Part shown: positions 17,801-26,016 of the stretch, one piece after another | How the letters are laid out: every line of letters starts with the position of its first letter | Position numbering within the stretch: the first letter of the stretch is position 1 | From: Bacteroidales bacterium KA00344 | Lineage (GTDB): Bacteria; Bacteroidota; Bacteroidia; Bacteroidales; Bacteroidaceae | Length of the DNA stretch: 50,096 nucleotides | Reading direction: 5' to 3' | NCBI GenBank assembly: GCA_001552765.1 | Contig: KQ959452.1 | Location: forward strand, 59,776 to 109,871 | Translations under genes and position numbers: made by a program | Notes under the pieces: model-generated | Seen by the model: only the letters and a program-made list of their open reading frames with translations | Told to the model about the DNA's origin: nothing | Database searches by the model: none

Positions 17801-17852
17801 ATCGGACTATTCAGACCAGTCAGACCAATCAGACCATTCTGCTCCGTCCGAT
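17801..17852. repeat. Triple 9-bp repeat enclosed by an inverted repeat in the dcp leader
   Basis: Three tandem copies of TCAGACCAN fill 17811-17837. They are bracketed by ATCGGAC (17801-17807) and its exact complement GTCCGAT (17846-17852). On the dcp transcript this would place the three repeats in a large loop closed by a 7-bp stem, 36 bases upstream of the start codon. Confidence 0.85.
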
Positions 17853-17954
17853 CAGATGAAGCCCTGTCATCCTTTCGCCTTCCCGTTTCTATAGCTGAGC
17901 CTTGCGCGTGTCATACATAGGTAAGGGGCTGATAGACCGATCGTAAAGTATTTG

Positions 17955-17962
17955 CAAATATA
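17955..17962 (-). promoter_or_regulatory. Putative dcp promoter (-7 box TATATTTG)
   Basis: The minus strand reads TATATTTG, an exact TAnnTTTG match about 190 bases upstream of the dcp ATG. The implied long leader contains the triple repeat at 17801-17852. Confidence 0.45.
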
Positions 17963-18150
17963 GCGATTAGTGTTATAATCGCCAAGCAAAAAGCCTTGCT
18001 TTTAGCGGTTTGCCATGGGCTGACGGCAAGCAAAAAAAGTATAAAACCAAAATAACCCCTATGCCCATTTTGGCTCACCCTCATGGGAGAAGGCAATTTT
18101 GCGAACATGGCAGAGGAGTTATATTCTTACGTTTTTTTCTTTACAAACAC

Positions 18151-18480
18151 CTCCGCAGATTTCGCTTATTTAAAAACAAAACAGGTTTCGGTGCGAATTT
18201 CGCAAAATTTACATAATTCGTAGTTGGCTGATAGTCAGCATTTTTCGTAAATATGATGTTGTGTCTCTTGTTTGGATCTTCGCGGTTGAGTATCAAACGG
18301 CAGTGCGAGAAGGCCTTAATCGCCTTGCGACTAAGGCTTATTCGTGTGGCGAATGAGGCTTAATCATATTGCGATTAAGGCTTTGCCGCAGGATGCTCCT
18401 ATGCAATCCTCTGCATACGGAAGATTTTCACATGCAGCCGATGGATGTAGAGGAGAAAAACATAGTTCTTTTTATGCTGA
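18151..18480 (+). repeat. Dispersed intergenic element, copy C
   Basis: This copy runs from CAGATTTCGCTTATTT through TTCGTAGTTGGCTGATA and TATCAAACGGCAGTGCGAGA to AACATAGTTCTTTTTATGCT. The tandem core is clearest here: units at 18310-18332, 18333-18355 and 18356-18376, with a partial fourth from 18377. Each starts (A)AGGCYTWAT and ends in its approximate complement. It lies between the divergent dcp and purH. The remaining bases to 18784 show a short palindrome near CGGCCGAAAAGGCC but no gene. Confidence 0.75.
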
Positions 18481-18784
18481 ATGCTTTGTGAACAAACGTT
18501 AAATTTGGGTAATCTTTTTTGACATACCAATAGGTGATAGCAGATTCGGTTTAAGACGAAACTGAAAATTCGTTGTGGCAAAATATCGCAGTGGAGCCAA
18601 CGGCAGAAGCGCTTTTTCGGCCGAAAAGGCCCTCGATAATCATCGGTTTGTGAGGCATACGGTTTGTGGACGTTTGAGCATTTCATTAAGACAGTGGGCG
18701 GTAACCTGCTTGATGTGCAACAATTTCATGGGGTCTCCTTAATAAATTATGGGTAAACATCATCTTCATTCCTAAAAAAATTAG

Positions 18785-18792
18785 TAACTTTG
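18785..18792 (+). promoter_or_regulatory. Putative purH-mre operon promoter (-7 box TAACTTTG)
   Basis: TAACTTTG is an exact TAnnTTTG match, 46 bases before the purH ATG. No other match was seen before mreB, so it may drive the cell-shape genes too. Confidence 0.6.
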
Positions 18793-18837
18793 CACCATTC
18801 GAGTTGCAACTTAATCATATAAACGTACGTTAATTAT

Positions 18838-19437
18838 ATGTCTGAAACAAAAGAAATTAAGACTGCCTTGATTTCAGTTTTCCATAAGGACGGCTTGGAG
18901 GAGCTGCTTGCGAAACTGAATCAGGAGGGAGTGAAGTTCCTGAGTACCGGCGGTACACAATCCTTCATTGAGGGGTTGGGCTATGAATGTCAGAAGGTAG
19001 AAGAAGTGACGACCTATCCGTCAATCTTGGGCGGCAGAGTGAAGACGCTGCACCCGAAAGTGTTCGGCGGAATATTGGCCCGTCGTGACAACGAGGGCGA
19101 CCGGAAGGAAATGCAGAAATACGAAATTCCGGCTATCGACTTGGTGGTTGTAGACCTCTATCCTTTCGAGCAGACGGTGGCCAGTGGTGCGTCGGAGCAG
19201 GACATTATCGAGAAGATAGATATTGGCGGCATTTCGCTGATTCGCGCTGGTGCCAAGAATTTCAAGGATGTGGTGATTGTGCCAAGCAAGGCAGAATACA
19301 GCGTGTTGCTGGACATCCTTAAGAAGAACGGCGCCAAGACAGAGCTTGCCGATCGCAGGATGTTTGCTGAGCGCGCCTTTGGGGTGAGCAGTCACTACGA
19401 TACGGCCATCCACAACTGGTTTTGTGGGAAGCAATAG
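18838..19437 (+). CDS. purH: IMP cyclohydrolase (purH N-terminal domain only)
   Basis: The enzyme closes the ring of FAICAR to give IMP, the last step of purine synthesis. The 199-residue protein corresponds exactly to the first domain of bifunctional PurH: STGGT at 36-40, RVKTLHPKVFGG at 67-78, DLYPF at 106-110 and DIGGISLIRAGAKN at 128-141. It stops after SSHYDTAIHNWF, where the normal protein continues for another 300 residues into the AICAR formyltransferase domain. No formyltransferase remnant was seen in the 190 bases before mreB, so this looks like a genuine single-domain gene rather than a recent break. The partner formyltransferase must be encoded elsewhere. Location upstream of mreB is shared with Bacteroides relatives, from memory. 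Confidence 0.9.
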   Translation: MSETKEIKTALISVFHKDGLEELLAKLNQEGVKFLSTGGTQSFIEGLGYECQKVEEVTTYPSILGGRVKTLHPKVFGGILARRDNEGDRKEMQKYEIPAIDLVVVDLYPFEQTVASGASEQDIIEKIDIGGISLIRAGAKNFKDVVIVPSKAEYSVLLDILKKNGAKTELADRRMFAERAFGVSSHYDTAIHNWFCGKQ

Positions 19438-19627
19438 AAGTGAAGGGGTGGTGGCACGCGAAACGCCGTGTGCGGACTGCTCGGTGGTCGTTTCCCGACA
19501 CCATATTCACCACTAAGAAAAACAGAGTTTTATTCATAAAAATATTAATCCGTGATTTGCATGGCTTGACTTCACGACAAGCAGATGTGTGAAAGCGCGA
19601 AGCCATGCAAACAGATGATTTCAAACA

Positions 19628-20650
19628 ATGGGATTTTTTTCGTTTATTCAAGAAATAGCCATGGACTTGGGTACGGCCAACACCATTATCATCAGTGATA
19701 ACAAGGTGGTTGTGGACGAGCCTTCTGTGGTGGCGTTAGACCGTCGCACCGACAAGATGATTGCTGTGGGCGAGGCTGCCAAAATGATGTATGAGAAAAC
19801 ACACGACAACATCCGCACCATCCGCCCCTTGCGCGACGGTGTGATAGCCGACTTTACGGCCTGTGAACAGATGATGCGCGGGCTGATCAAAATGGTGCAT
19901 ACCGGCTCGCGTCTGTTCTCGCCGTCACTGCGCATGGTGATTGGTGTTCCCTCCGGATCAACCGAGGTGGAGCTTCGTGCCGTGAGAGACTCGGCCGAGC
20001 ATGCCGATGGTCGCGACGTGTATTTGATTTTTGAGCCGATGGCAGCTGCCATTGGTATTGGTATTGATGTGGAAGCACCTGAGGGCAACATGATTGTCGA
20101 CATCGGAGGTGGCTCTACGGAAATTGCTGTCATTTCGCTTGGTGGCATCGTGAGCAACAACTCCATACGTGTTGCCGGTGACGACCTCACGGCTGATATT
20201 CAGGAGTATATGAGCCGCCAGCACAATGTGAAGGTATCTGAGCGAATGGCCGAGCGTATTAAGATTCACGTAGGCTCTGCCCTGACCGACCTTGGCGATG
20301 AAGCGCCCGAAGACTATGTTGTGCACGGGCCTAACCGCATCACGGCTTTGCCTATGGAGGTGCCCGTTTGCTATCAGGAGATTGCCCATTGTCTGGATAA
20401 GACGGTGGCCAAAATCGAAAATGCCGTACTTTCCGCCTTGGAAGCCACTCCGCCGGAGCTGTATGCCGACATTGTGAAGAACGGCATCTATCTGTCGGGT
20501 GGCGGAGCACTGCTTCGTGGTCTGGACAGACGGTTGAGGGATAAGATCAGTATTCCCTTCCACATTGCGGAAGATCCCTTGCACAGTGTGGCCAAAGGAG
20601 CCGGCATTGCTTTGAAAAACGTGGGCCGCTTCTCTTTCCTGATGAGATAA
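19628..20650 (+). CDS. mreB: Rod shape-determining protein MreB
   Basis: MreB is a bacterial actin that polymerises under the inner membrane and steers the elongation machinery of the cell wall. The 340-residue protein begins with a short amphipathic MGFFSFIQEIAM helix, then the phosphate-1 loop DLGTANTIII. It also has EPSVVALD, the phosphate-2 segment DIGGGSTEIAVISLGG and the adenosine motif YLSGGGALLRGLDRR. Length and motifs are standard. It is followed in order by mreC, mreD, mrdA and rodA, the usual Bacteroidetes shape operon. Confidence 0.97.
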   Translation: MGFFSFIQEIAMDLGTANTIIISDNKVVVDEPSVVALDRRTDKMIAVGEAAKMMYEKTHDNIRTIRPLRDGVIADFTACEQMMRGLIKMVHTGSRLFSPSLRMVIGVPSGSTEVELRAVRDSAEHADGRDVYLIFEPMAAAIGIGIDVEAPEGNMIVDIGGGSTEIAVISLGGIVSNNSIRVAGDDLTADIQEYMSRQHNVKVSERMAERIKIHVGSALTDLGDEAPEDYVVHGPNRITALPMEVPVCYQEIAHCLDKTVAKIENAVLSALEATPPELYADIVKNGIYLSGGGALLRGLDRRLRDKISIPFHIAEDPLHSVAKGAGIALKNVGRFSFLMR

Positions 20651-20658
20651 GCCGCTGC

Positions 20659-20781
20659 CTTTAAACTCATTTATTTTGAACGCCGGACTTTTTGGAGTTT
20701 AACCTTTATGATTACCGACGGATGTAGTTGTCGAGCTGCAGGCCTATCATAAAGTTTAAATCGCAAGGTCCGGAGTTTAAC
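20659..20781. repeat. Repeated GAGTTTAA motifs between mreB and mreC
   Basis: GGAGTTTAAC occurs at 20694-20703 and 20772-20781, and the complement TTAAACTC at 20661-20668. The 141-base spacer is the longest inside the shape operon after the purH-mreB gap and holds no gene. Confidence 0.7.
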
Positions 20782-20791
20782 GTTTGATACG

Positions 20792-21658
20792 ATGCGTAAC
20801 CTCTTAGAATTCCTTGCCAAATACAATCACTGGTTAGTTTTTCTGTTATTGGAAATAATCAGTATGGTATTGCTGTTCCAATACAACAGCTATCAGGGCA
20901 GCGTATGGTTCACGTCGGCCAACGTTGTGGCCGGCAAGGTATTGTCTTGGAGTGCGGAGGTCGAATCGTTTTTCTCGCTTTCCAAGGTGAATGCGGAACT
21001 CACGCAGCGCAATCTCTATTTGGAGCAGCAGGTGAAGGAACTTTCCGGTAAGCTCACGACAGCGACCGGAGACAGCTTGTGGATGAGAAAGGGACAGTTT
21101 GAACAGCTGAAAGACTACAGGCTGATACCCGCCAAGGTGGTGAGCAACAGGCTCAACAGTGCCGATAATCTCATCACCATCGACAAGGGAACGGCCGATG
21201 GAGTAGCCAAAGACATGGGAGTGGCTTGTGGAAGTGGCGTGGTGGGCATAGTGTATCTGGCCTCGCCCCACTATTCGGTGGTCATCCCGGTGTTGAACAT
21301 CCGTTCCAACATCAGCTGCCAGATACGCGGACGCAATTATTTCGGGTATCTGCACTGGCAGGGTGGCGACCGCAAACTGGCTTATGTGGACGACATTCCG
21401 CGCCATGCCCACTTCAAATTGTACGAATGGATAGAAACCAGTGGCTATTCGTCGGTGTTCCCGCCCGGCATTGCTGTTGGTAAAATTATGCACGTTTACA
21501 ATTCCCCCGACGGTTTGTCCTATCGTCTGCAAGTGGAACTTTCCACCGATTTTGCCCGCTTGCGCGACGTTTGTGTAATCGACAACAAGCCCATTCGGGA
21601 GCGGTTGGAGACACTCCGGTCGGCACAGGACTCGTTGAAATTCATGGATGGTAAATAG
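20792..21658 (+). CDS. mreC: Rod shape-determining protein MreC
   Basis: MreC is a periplasmic scaffold anchored in the inner membrane, linking MreB to PBP2 and RodA. The 288-residue protein has one membrane anchor at about residues 14-29 (WLVFLLLEIISMVLLF) and a coiled-coil stretch around 65-90 (NAELTQRNLYLEQQVKEL). The double beta-barrel region includes SADNLITIDKG, GVVGIVY and FPPGIAVGKI. It ends 2 bases before mreD, suggesting translational coupling. Confidence 0.94.
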   Translation: MRNLLEFLAKYNHWLVFLLLEIISMVLLFQYNSYQGSVWFTSANVVAGKVLSWSAEVESFFSLSKVNAELTQRNLYLEQQVKELSGKLTTATGDSLWMRKGQFEQLKDYRLIPAKVVSNRLNSADNLITIDKGTADGVAKDMGVACGSGVVGIVYLASPHYSVVIPVLNIRSNISCQIRGRNYFGYLHWQGGDRKLAYVDDIPRHAHFKLYEWIETSGYSSVFPPGIAVGKIMHVYNSPDGLSYRLQVELSTDFARLRDVCVIDNKPIRERLETLRSAQDSLKFMDGK

Positions 21659-21660
21659 TT

Positions 21661-22161
21661 ATGGATATAGCGTTTCTGCGGCGTTTGTTGCTGTTTGTTA
21701 TTTTATTGTTGGCACAGGTGTTGGTATTGAATCATATTCACCTGTTCGATTATGCCACCCCCCTGCTTTACGTCTATTTTGTCATCACCTTCAAGCGTGG
21801 TTTTCCCAAATGGGGAATATTGGTTTGGAGCTTCTTGTTAGGCTTGAGCGTGGATATTTTTTCAAATACTCCCGGCGTGGCCGCTGCTTCCATGACTATG
21901 GTTGCCATGCTGCAACCCTACGTGATGGAACTGTTTATTCAGCGCGACAGCGACGAAGAACTGCGTCCGGGCATCTCTACGCTCGGTTTTTCCAGATACT
22001 TGTATCATGTTATTATACTCATGTTGACCTATTGTCTGCCGTTCTTCACCATAGAAATTTTTGACTTTTTCAATTGGAAAGAGTGGGGACTGAATATCTT
22101 GGGAAGCACCGTTTTGACAGTAATTCTCATCATGGTGCTGGATAATTTGAGAAAGGAGTAG
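21661..22161 (+). CDS. mreD: Rod shape-determining protein MreD
   Basis: This is a small inner-membrane protein of 166 residues with about five hydrophobic segments (for example LLLFVILLLAQVLVLN and YLYHVIILMLTYCLPFF). MreD works with MreC in the elongation complex. Sequence conservation is low in this family. The call rests on size, topology, LLGLSVDIFSNTPGVAAASM (typical of MreD) and position exactly between mreC and mrdA. The stop codon directly abuts the mrdA ATG. Confidence 0.9.
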   Translation: MDIAFLRRLLLFVILLLAQVLVLNHIHLFDYATPLLYVYFVITFKRGFPKWGILVWSFLLGLSVDIFSNTPGVAAASMTMVAMLQPYVMELFIQRDSDEELRPGISTLGFSRYLYHVIILMLTYCLPFFTIEIFDFFNWKEWGLNILGSTVLTVILIMVLDNLRKE

Positions 22162-24012
22162 ATGAAGGACTTCGACCTTGAAAACAGAAAATTCGTGATC
22201 GGTGGTGCTGCTTTTGTCATCGTGACAATCTACATCATCCGTCTTTTCTCGCTCCAGCTCGCCAGTGACGACTATCGGAAGAGTGCCGATTCGAATGCTT
22301 TTCTCAAGAAAGTGGAGTATCCTTCACGTGGCGTCATACGTGACCGGAATGGCAGACTTTTGGTCTACAACCAGCCTTCCTACGACATCATGGTGGTGGT
22401 AAACGAGGCGAGGGACCGCTTGGACACCTTGAATTTCTGTCAGACACTGGGTATTAGCAAGGAATATTTCATACAGCGGATGAGTGAAATCAAAGACCGG
22501 CGCAAAAATCCCGGTTATTCTCGTTTCACCCAACAGTTGTTCATGACTCAGGTGGACGACAAAGATTTCAGCGTGTTTCAGGAGAAAATGTATCGTTTTC
22601 CGGGTTTCTATGCCCAGAAACGAGCCATCAGGAATTACACTTATCCGCATGGCGCCCACGTGTTGGGTGAGGTGGCGGAGGTGTCGCAGGCCGACATCGA
22701 CGATGACGACTATTACCAGCCCGGCGACTATATAGGCAAACTGGGCGTGGAGCGCAGCTATGAGAAGCAGCTTCGGGGCGAGAAAGGTGTACAGGTCTTG
22801 CTTCGCGATGCTCACGGTCGTATTCAGGGGAAATATCAGGAAGGTAAATTCGACCACCAGCCGAAAGCCGGAAAAGATCTTACGTTGGGCATAGACATCA
22901 ATCTTCAGGCACTCGGCGAGCGATTGCTTGAAGGGAAAATCGGTGCTATCGTCGCCATAGATCCGCAAACGGGAGAGGTGCTTTGTCTGGTCTCCTCACC
23001 CTCCTATGACCCTCGATTGCTTGAAGGGAAAAAGAGGAGCAAGGTCCATCGGGTGTTGTCTCGCGACCCTTGGAAACCCCTGCTCAACCGTGCCATCATG
23101 GGACAGTATCCGCCCGGTTCCACGTTTAAAACTTCGCAGGGGCTTACGTTCTTAAGCGAGGGCATCATCAACAGCCACACCAGCTATCCGTGTCATCGCG
23201 GATTTTATTATCGCGGCCTTCACGTGGGGTGTCACGGCCACGCCTCTCCGGTTTCCATTGTGCCTGCGCTCAGCACGTCGTGCAACGCATTCTTCTGTTG
23301 GGGACTTTATTATATGATAGGTAATCGTAGAAAATACAAGAGTGTTCAGCAGGCGATGGACACATGGCGAGACTACATGGTGAGTATGGGCTTTGGTTAT
23401 CGGTTGGGCATCGATCTCCCCGGCGAGAAGCGTGGACTAATTCCCAATGCTGCGTTCTACGACAAAGCCTACAGAAAATCATGGAACGGACTGACCGTCA
23501 TCAGTATCTCTATCGGGCAGGGAGAGGTGAATCTCACACCGCTCCAGATAGCCAATCTAGGGGCAACAATAGCCAATCGGGGTTACTATTATGTCCCTCA
23601 CGTGGTCAGAAAAGTGCAGAGTGAGCCGCTCGACACAACTTTCACGCGTCGCCATTACACTATGGCCAACCGACGTGCTTACGATTTGACGGTGGCCGGA
23701 ATGAGGTCGTCGGTGCTGGGCGGAACGTGCAGACACTTAGGCAGTCTGCCTTTTGATATTTGCGGCAAGACTGGAACGGCACAGAATCGTGGGCAAGACC
23801 ACTCTGTGTTTATGGGCTTTGCCCCGATGAATAATCCCAAGATTGCTATCTCGGTCTATGTGGAAAACGGTGGTTTCGGAGCAGACTTTGCCGTGCCTAT
23901 GGCTGGGGTGATGATCGAACAATATTTGAACGGCAAACTGTCGCCTGAGCGTGAGCGCGAAGCGGCGGCGTTGCAGAAACGGAGAATAGCGTATGGCTCA
24001 AACCACAGATAA
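22162..24012 (+). CDS. mrdA: Penicillin-binding protein 2 (elongasome transpeptidase)
   Basis: PBP2 cross-links peptidoglycan during cell elongation. The 616-residue protein has one N-terminal membrane anchor (about 12-30) and a PBP dimerisation region with YPSRGVIRDRNGRLL and HVLGEVAEVSQADI. The transpeptidase domain has Ser320 in PPGSTFKT (SxxK), Ser373 in STSCNAF (SxN) and Lys536 in KTGTAQ. All three catalytic motifs are intact. The last 20 bases overlap the start of rodA, a coupling expected because RodA polymerises the glycan that PBP2 cross-links. Confidence 0.96.
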   Translation: MKDFDLENRKFVIGGAAFVIVTIYIIRLFSLQLASDDYRKSADSNAFLKKVEYPSRGVIRDRNGRLLVYNQPSYDIMVVVNEARDRLDTLNFCQTLGISKEYFIQRMSEIKDRRKNPGYSRFTQQLFMTQVDDKDFSVFQEKMYRFPGFYAQKRAIRNYTYPHGAHVLGEVAEVSQADIDDDDYYQPGDYIGKLGVERSYEKQLRGEKGVQVLLRDAHGRIQGKYQEGKFDHQPKAGKDLTLGIDINLQALGERLLEGKIGAIVAIDPQTGEVLCLVSSPSYDPRLLEGKKRSKVHRVLSRDPWKPLLNRAIMGQYPPGSTFKTSQGLTFLSEGIINSHTSYPCHRGFYYRGLHVGCHGHASPVSIVPALSTSCNAFFCWGLYYMIGNRRKYKSVQQAMDTWRDYMVSMGFGYRLGIDLPGEKRGLIPNAAFYDKAYRKSWNGLTVISISIGQGEVNLTPLQIANLGATIANRGYYYVPHVVRKVQSEPLDTTFTRRHYTMANRRAYDLTVAGMRSSVLGGTCRHLGSLPFDICGKTGTAQNRGQDHSVFMGFAPMNNPKIAISVYVENGGFGADFAVPMAGVMIEQYLNGKLSPEREREAAALQKRRIAYGSNHR

Positions 24013-25462
24013 ACATCCCGGTATTTTCCGCAGCCTCGATTGGTGGACCGTCGCCATTTATTTCGCACTGTTGGCGTTTGGTTGGATCAGTGTCTGCGGA
24101 GCCAGTTATACTTATGGCGAGACCGATATATTCAGTCTCGACGCACGTTCCGGTATGCAGATTATATGGATAGGCACTTCGCTTGTCTTAGGATTTGTGT
24201 TGCTCATGCTCGACGATCGCTATTACGACACCTTCGCCTACGTCATCTATGGACTGTTCCTTCTGCTGGTTTTTGCTACGATGTTCAATCCCCACGAAAT
24301 CAAGGGCTCACGCTCGTGGCTTGTGCTTGGACCGCTGAGGGTGCAGCCGGCCGAGTTCGCGAAGTTTGCCACCGCCCTGGCTGTGTCGAAGCTGATGAGC
24401 ACCTACGGGTTCAATATGCATCAGTGGAAACACTTTGCAGCGGCACTGGCAGTGGTGCTTCTGCCCATGCTGTTTATCGTGGGACAGAGGGAGACCGGCT
24501 CAGCGCTGGTGTATCTGTCGTTTTTCCTCATGTTCTATAGGGAGGGAATGCCGGGAAGCATCTTGTTCACGGGCATTGCGATGGTCGTTTATTTTGTAGT
24601 GGGCATCAAGTATGAGGAGGTGTTTTTGTGGGAAACACCCACATCGTTGGGCAAGTTTGTCGTGCTCCTGTTGGTGCAGCTTTTCACCTCAGGCATGGTG
24701 TATTTCTATTGTTACGACAAGGCCAAAGCTTGGGTGCTCGGTCTTTTGAGTGCGGGATCTACCCTGCTGGCCTTGCTGTTCTCCAAATTCGTCATCCCGT
24801 TTGATGTGGTTTGGGTGCAGCTCACGGTTTGTGCTTTGCTCATTGGCTATCTTGTCTTTCAGAGATTGGCCACCCAACTGCGTAACTATACCTTCATTGC
24901 CTTGTTTTCCATAGGCTCCATCGCATTCTTTTACAGTGCCGATTATGTGCTCAATGATGTCATGGAAACTCACCAACGAGTCAGAATCAATGTGCTGTTG
25001 GGACTGGAGGAAGACCTGGCGGGCGCCGGATACAATGTGCACCAGAGTGAAATTGCCATAGGCTCCGGCGGTTTGCAGGGCAAGGGATTTCTCAATGGCA
25101 CACAGAATAAACTGAAGTTTGTGCCCGAACAAGACACCGATTTTATTTTCTGTACGGTGGGTGAGGAGGAAGGTTTTTTAGGATCGGCCGGCGTTCTTCT
25201 GCTCTTTTTGGCCCTCATCTTGAGGTTGATTCATTTGGCTGAACGCCAACCCTTCAAATTCGGACGCATCTACGGCTATTGCGTGCTGAGCATTTTCCTG
25301 TTCCATCTGTTCATCAATGTGGGCATGGTGTTAGGACTTACACCTGTCATCGGTATTCCGCTGCCGTTCTTCAGTTATGGCGGCTCATCGTTATGGGGCT
25401 TCACCATTCTGCTGTTCATCTTCATGCGGATAGACGCGGGGCGTAATCTTGTCAGAACGTGA
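23993..25462 (+). CDS. rodA: SEDS peptidoglycan glycosyltransferase RodA
   Basis: RodA polymerises lipid II into glycan strands during elongation, as partner of PBP2. The 489-residue membrane protein carries SEDS signatures: KGSRSWLVLGPLRVQPAEFAK, GLQGKGFLNGTQ, PEQDTDFIFCTVGEE (with the catalytic Asp) and LPFFSYGGSS near the end. It is longer than E. coli RodA (370) because of an extra central hydrophobic segment around residues 200-310. I regard this as usual for Bacteroidales homologues, from memory. It is the last gene of the operon, followed by the terminator at 25471-25538. Confidence 0.95.
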   Translation: MAQTTDKHPGIFRSLDWWTVAIYFALLAFGWISVCGASYTYGETDIFSLDARSGMQIIWIGTSLVLGFVLLMLDDRYYDTFAYVIYGLFLLLVFATMFNPHEIKGSRSWLVLGPLRVQPAEFAKFATALAVSKLMSTYGFNMHQWKHFAAALAVVLLPMLFIVGQRETGSALVYLSFFLMFYREGMPGSILFTGIAMVVYFVVGIKYEEVFLWETPTSLGKFVVLLLVQLFTSGMVYFYCYDKAKAWVLGLLSAGSTLLALLFSKFVIPFDVVWVQLTVCALLIGYLVFQRLATQLRNYTFIALFSIGSIAFFYSADYVLNDVMETHQRVRINVLLGLEEDLAGAGYNVHQSEIAIGSGGLQGKGFLNGTQNKLKFVPEQDTDFIFCTVGEEEGFLGSAGVLLLFLALILRLIHLAERQPFKFGRIYGYCVLSIFLFHLFINVGMVLGLTPVIGIPLPFFSYGGSSLWGFTILLFIFMRIDAGRNLVRT

Positions 25463-25470
25463 TAGATAGA

Positions 25471-25538
25471 AAAGGCAAGCGGACGATGGCTGAAATGACT
25501 TCACAATGTCATCTTGTTTCCATCGTCCGCTTGCTTTT
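25471..25538. terminator. Bidirectional terminator between rodA and gldH
   Basis: The arms 25471-25489 and 25520-25538 make a 19-bp stem with one mismatch. The right flank is TTTTCGGTTTTC and the left flank is A-rich. It lies between the convergent rodA and gldH stop codons. Confidence 0.85.
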
Positions 25539-25554
25539 CGGTTTTCTGCCACTC

Positions 25555-26016
25555 TCAGTCCAATTTGGTCAGGGCTATACCCACGTCTGATATCCCCGGC
25601 AATATTTCGCGCCTCATGTCGTGCCTCACGGTAATATGCAGTGAGTCGCCCCGTTGCAGCTGCATCTGTGAGACGGGATAGCGGTATTGATAAGAACTGA
25701 TACCGTGCCCTTTGAAATTTCCGTTTCCATCCACCAGTTTGCAGTTGATGGTGTCTTTCTGCTGTTTCATGGATGGAAAGACCGTCTGTTCGACGATCAA
25801 TGTCAGACTGACAAACGGGAAAAGGCTGTTGATGCGCAGCCCCAACGCCGTGTCGTAGCGCCCACGTTCTGCCAGTGGCGGAACATTGTAGGACAGCGTG
25901 TCTATTTTTTCCCATCCTGCGATAGGCGTGTGGTTGTAGTGATGATAAACCCTACCTTTGCTGCAAGCCACGCACAGCGTGAGTGCTGTCAGAATGGTCA
26001 GTCTCCAATGTTTCAT
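25555..26016 (-). CDS. gldH: Gliding motility lipoprotein GldH family
   Basis: The protein is a 153-residue predicted lipoprotein. The signal sequence ends in LTLCVACSK, giving Cys18 as the lipidated residue. The mature part (YNHTPIAGWEKIDTLSYNVPPL onward, with GDSLHITVRHDM near the end) matches GldH. In Flavobacterium GldH is needed for gliding. Homologues persist in non-gliding Bacteroidales, where the role is unknown. Its start overlaps the PSP1 stop by 4 bases (ATGA), so it is co-translated with PSP1 and belongs to the holB-PSP1-gldH operon. Confidence 0.85.
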   Translation of the reverse strand: MKHWRLTILTALTLCVACSKGRVYHHYNHTPIAGWEKIDTLSYNVPPLAERGRYDTALGLRINSLFPFVSLTLIVEQTVFPSMKQQKDTINCKLVDGNGNFKGHGISSYQYRYPVSQMQLQRGDSLHITVRHDMRREILPGISDVGIALTKLD

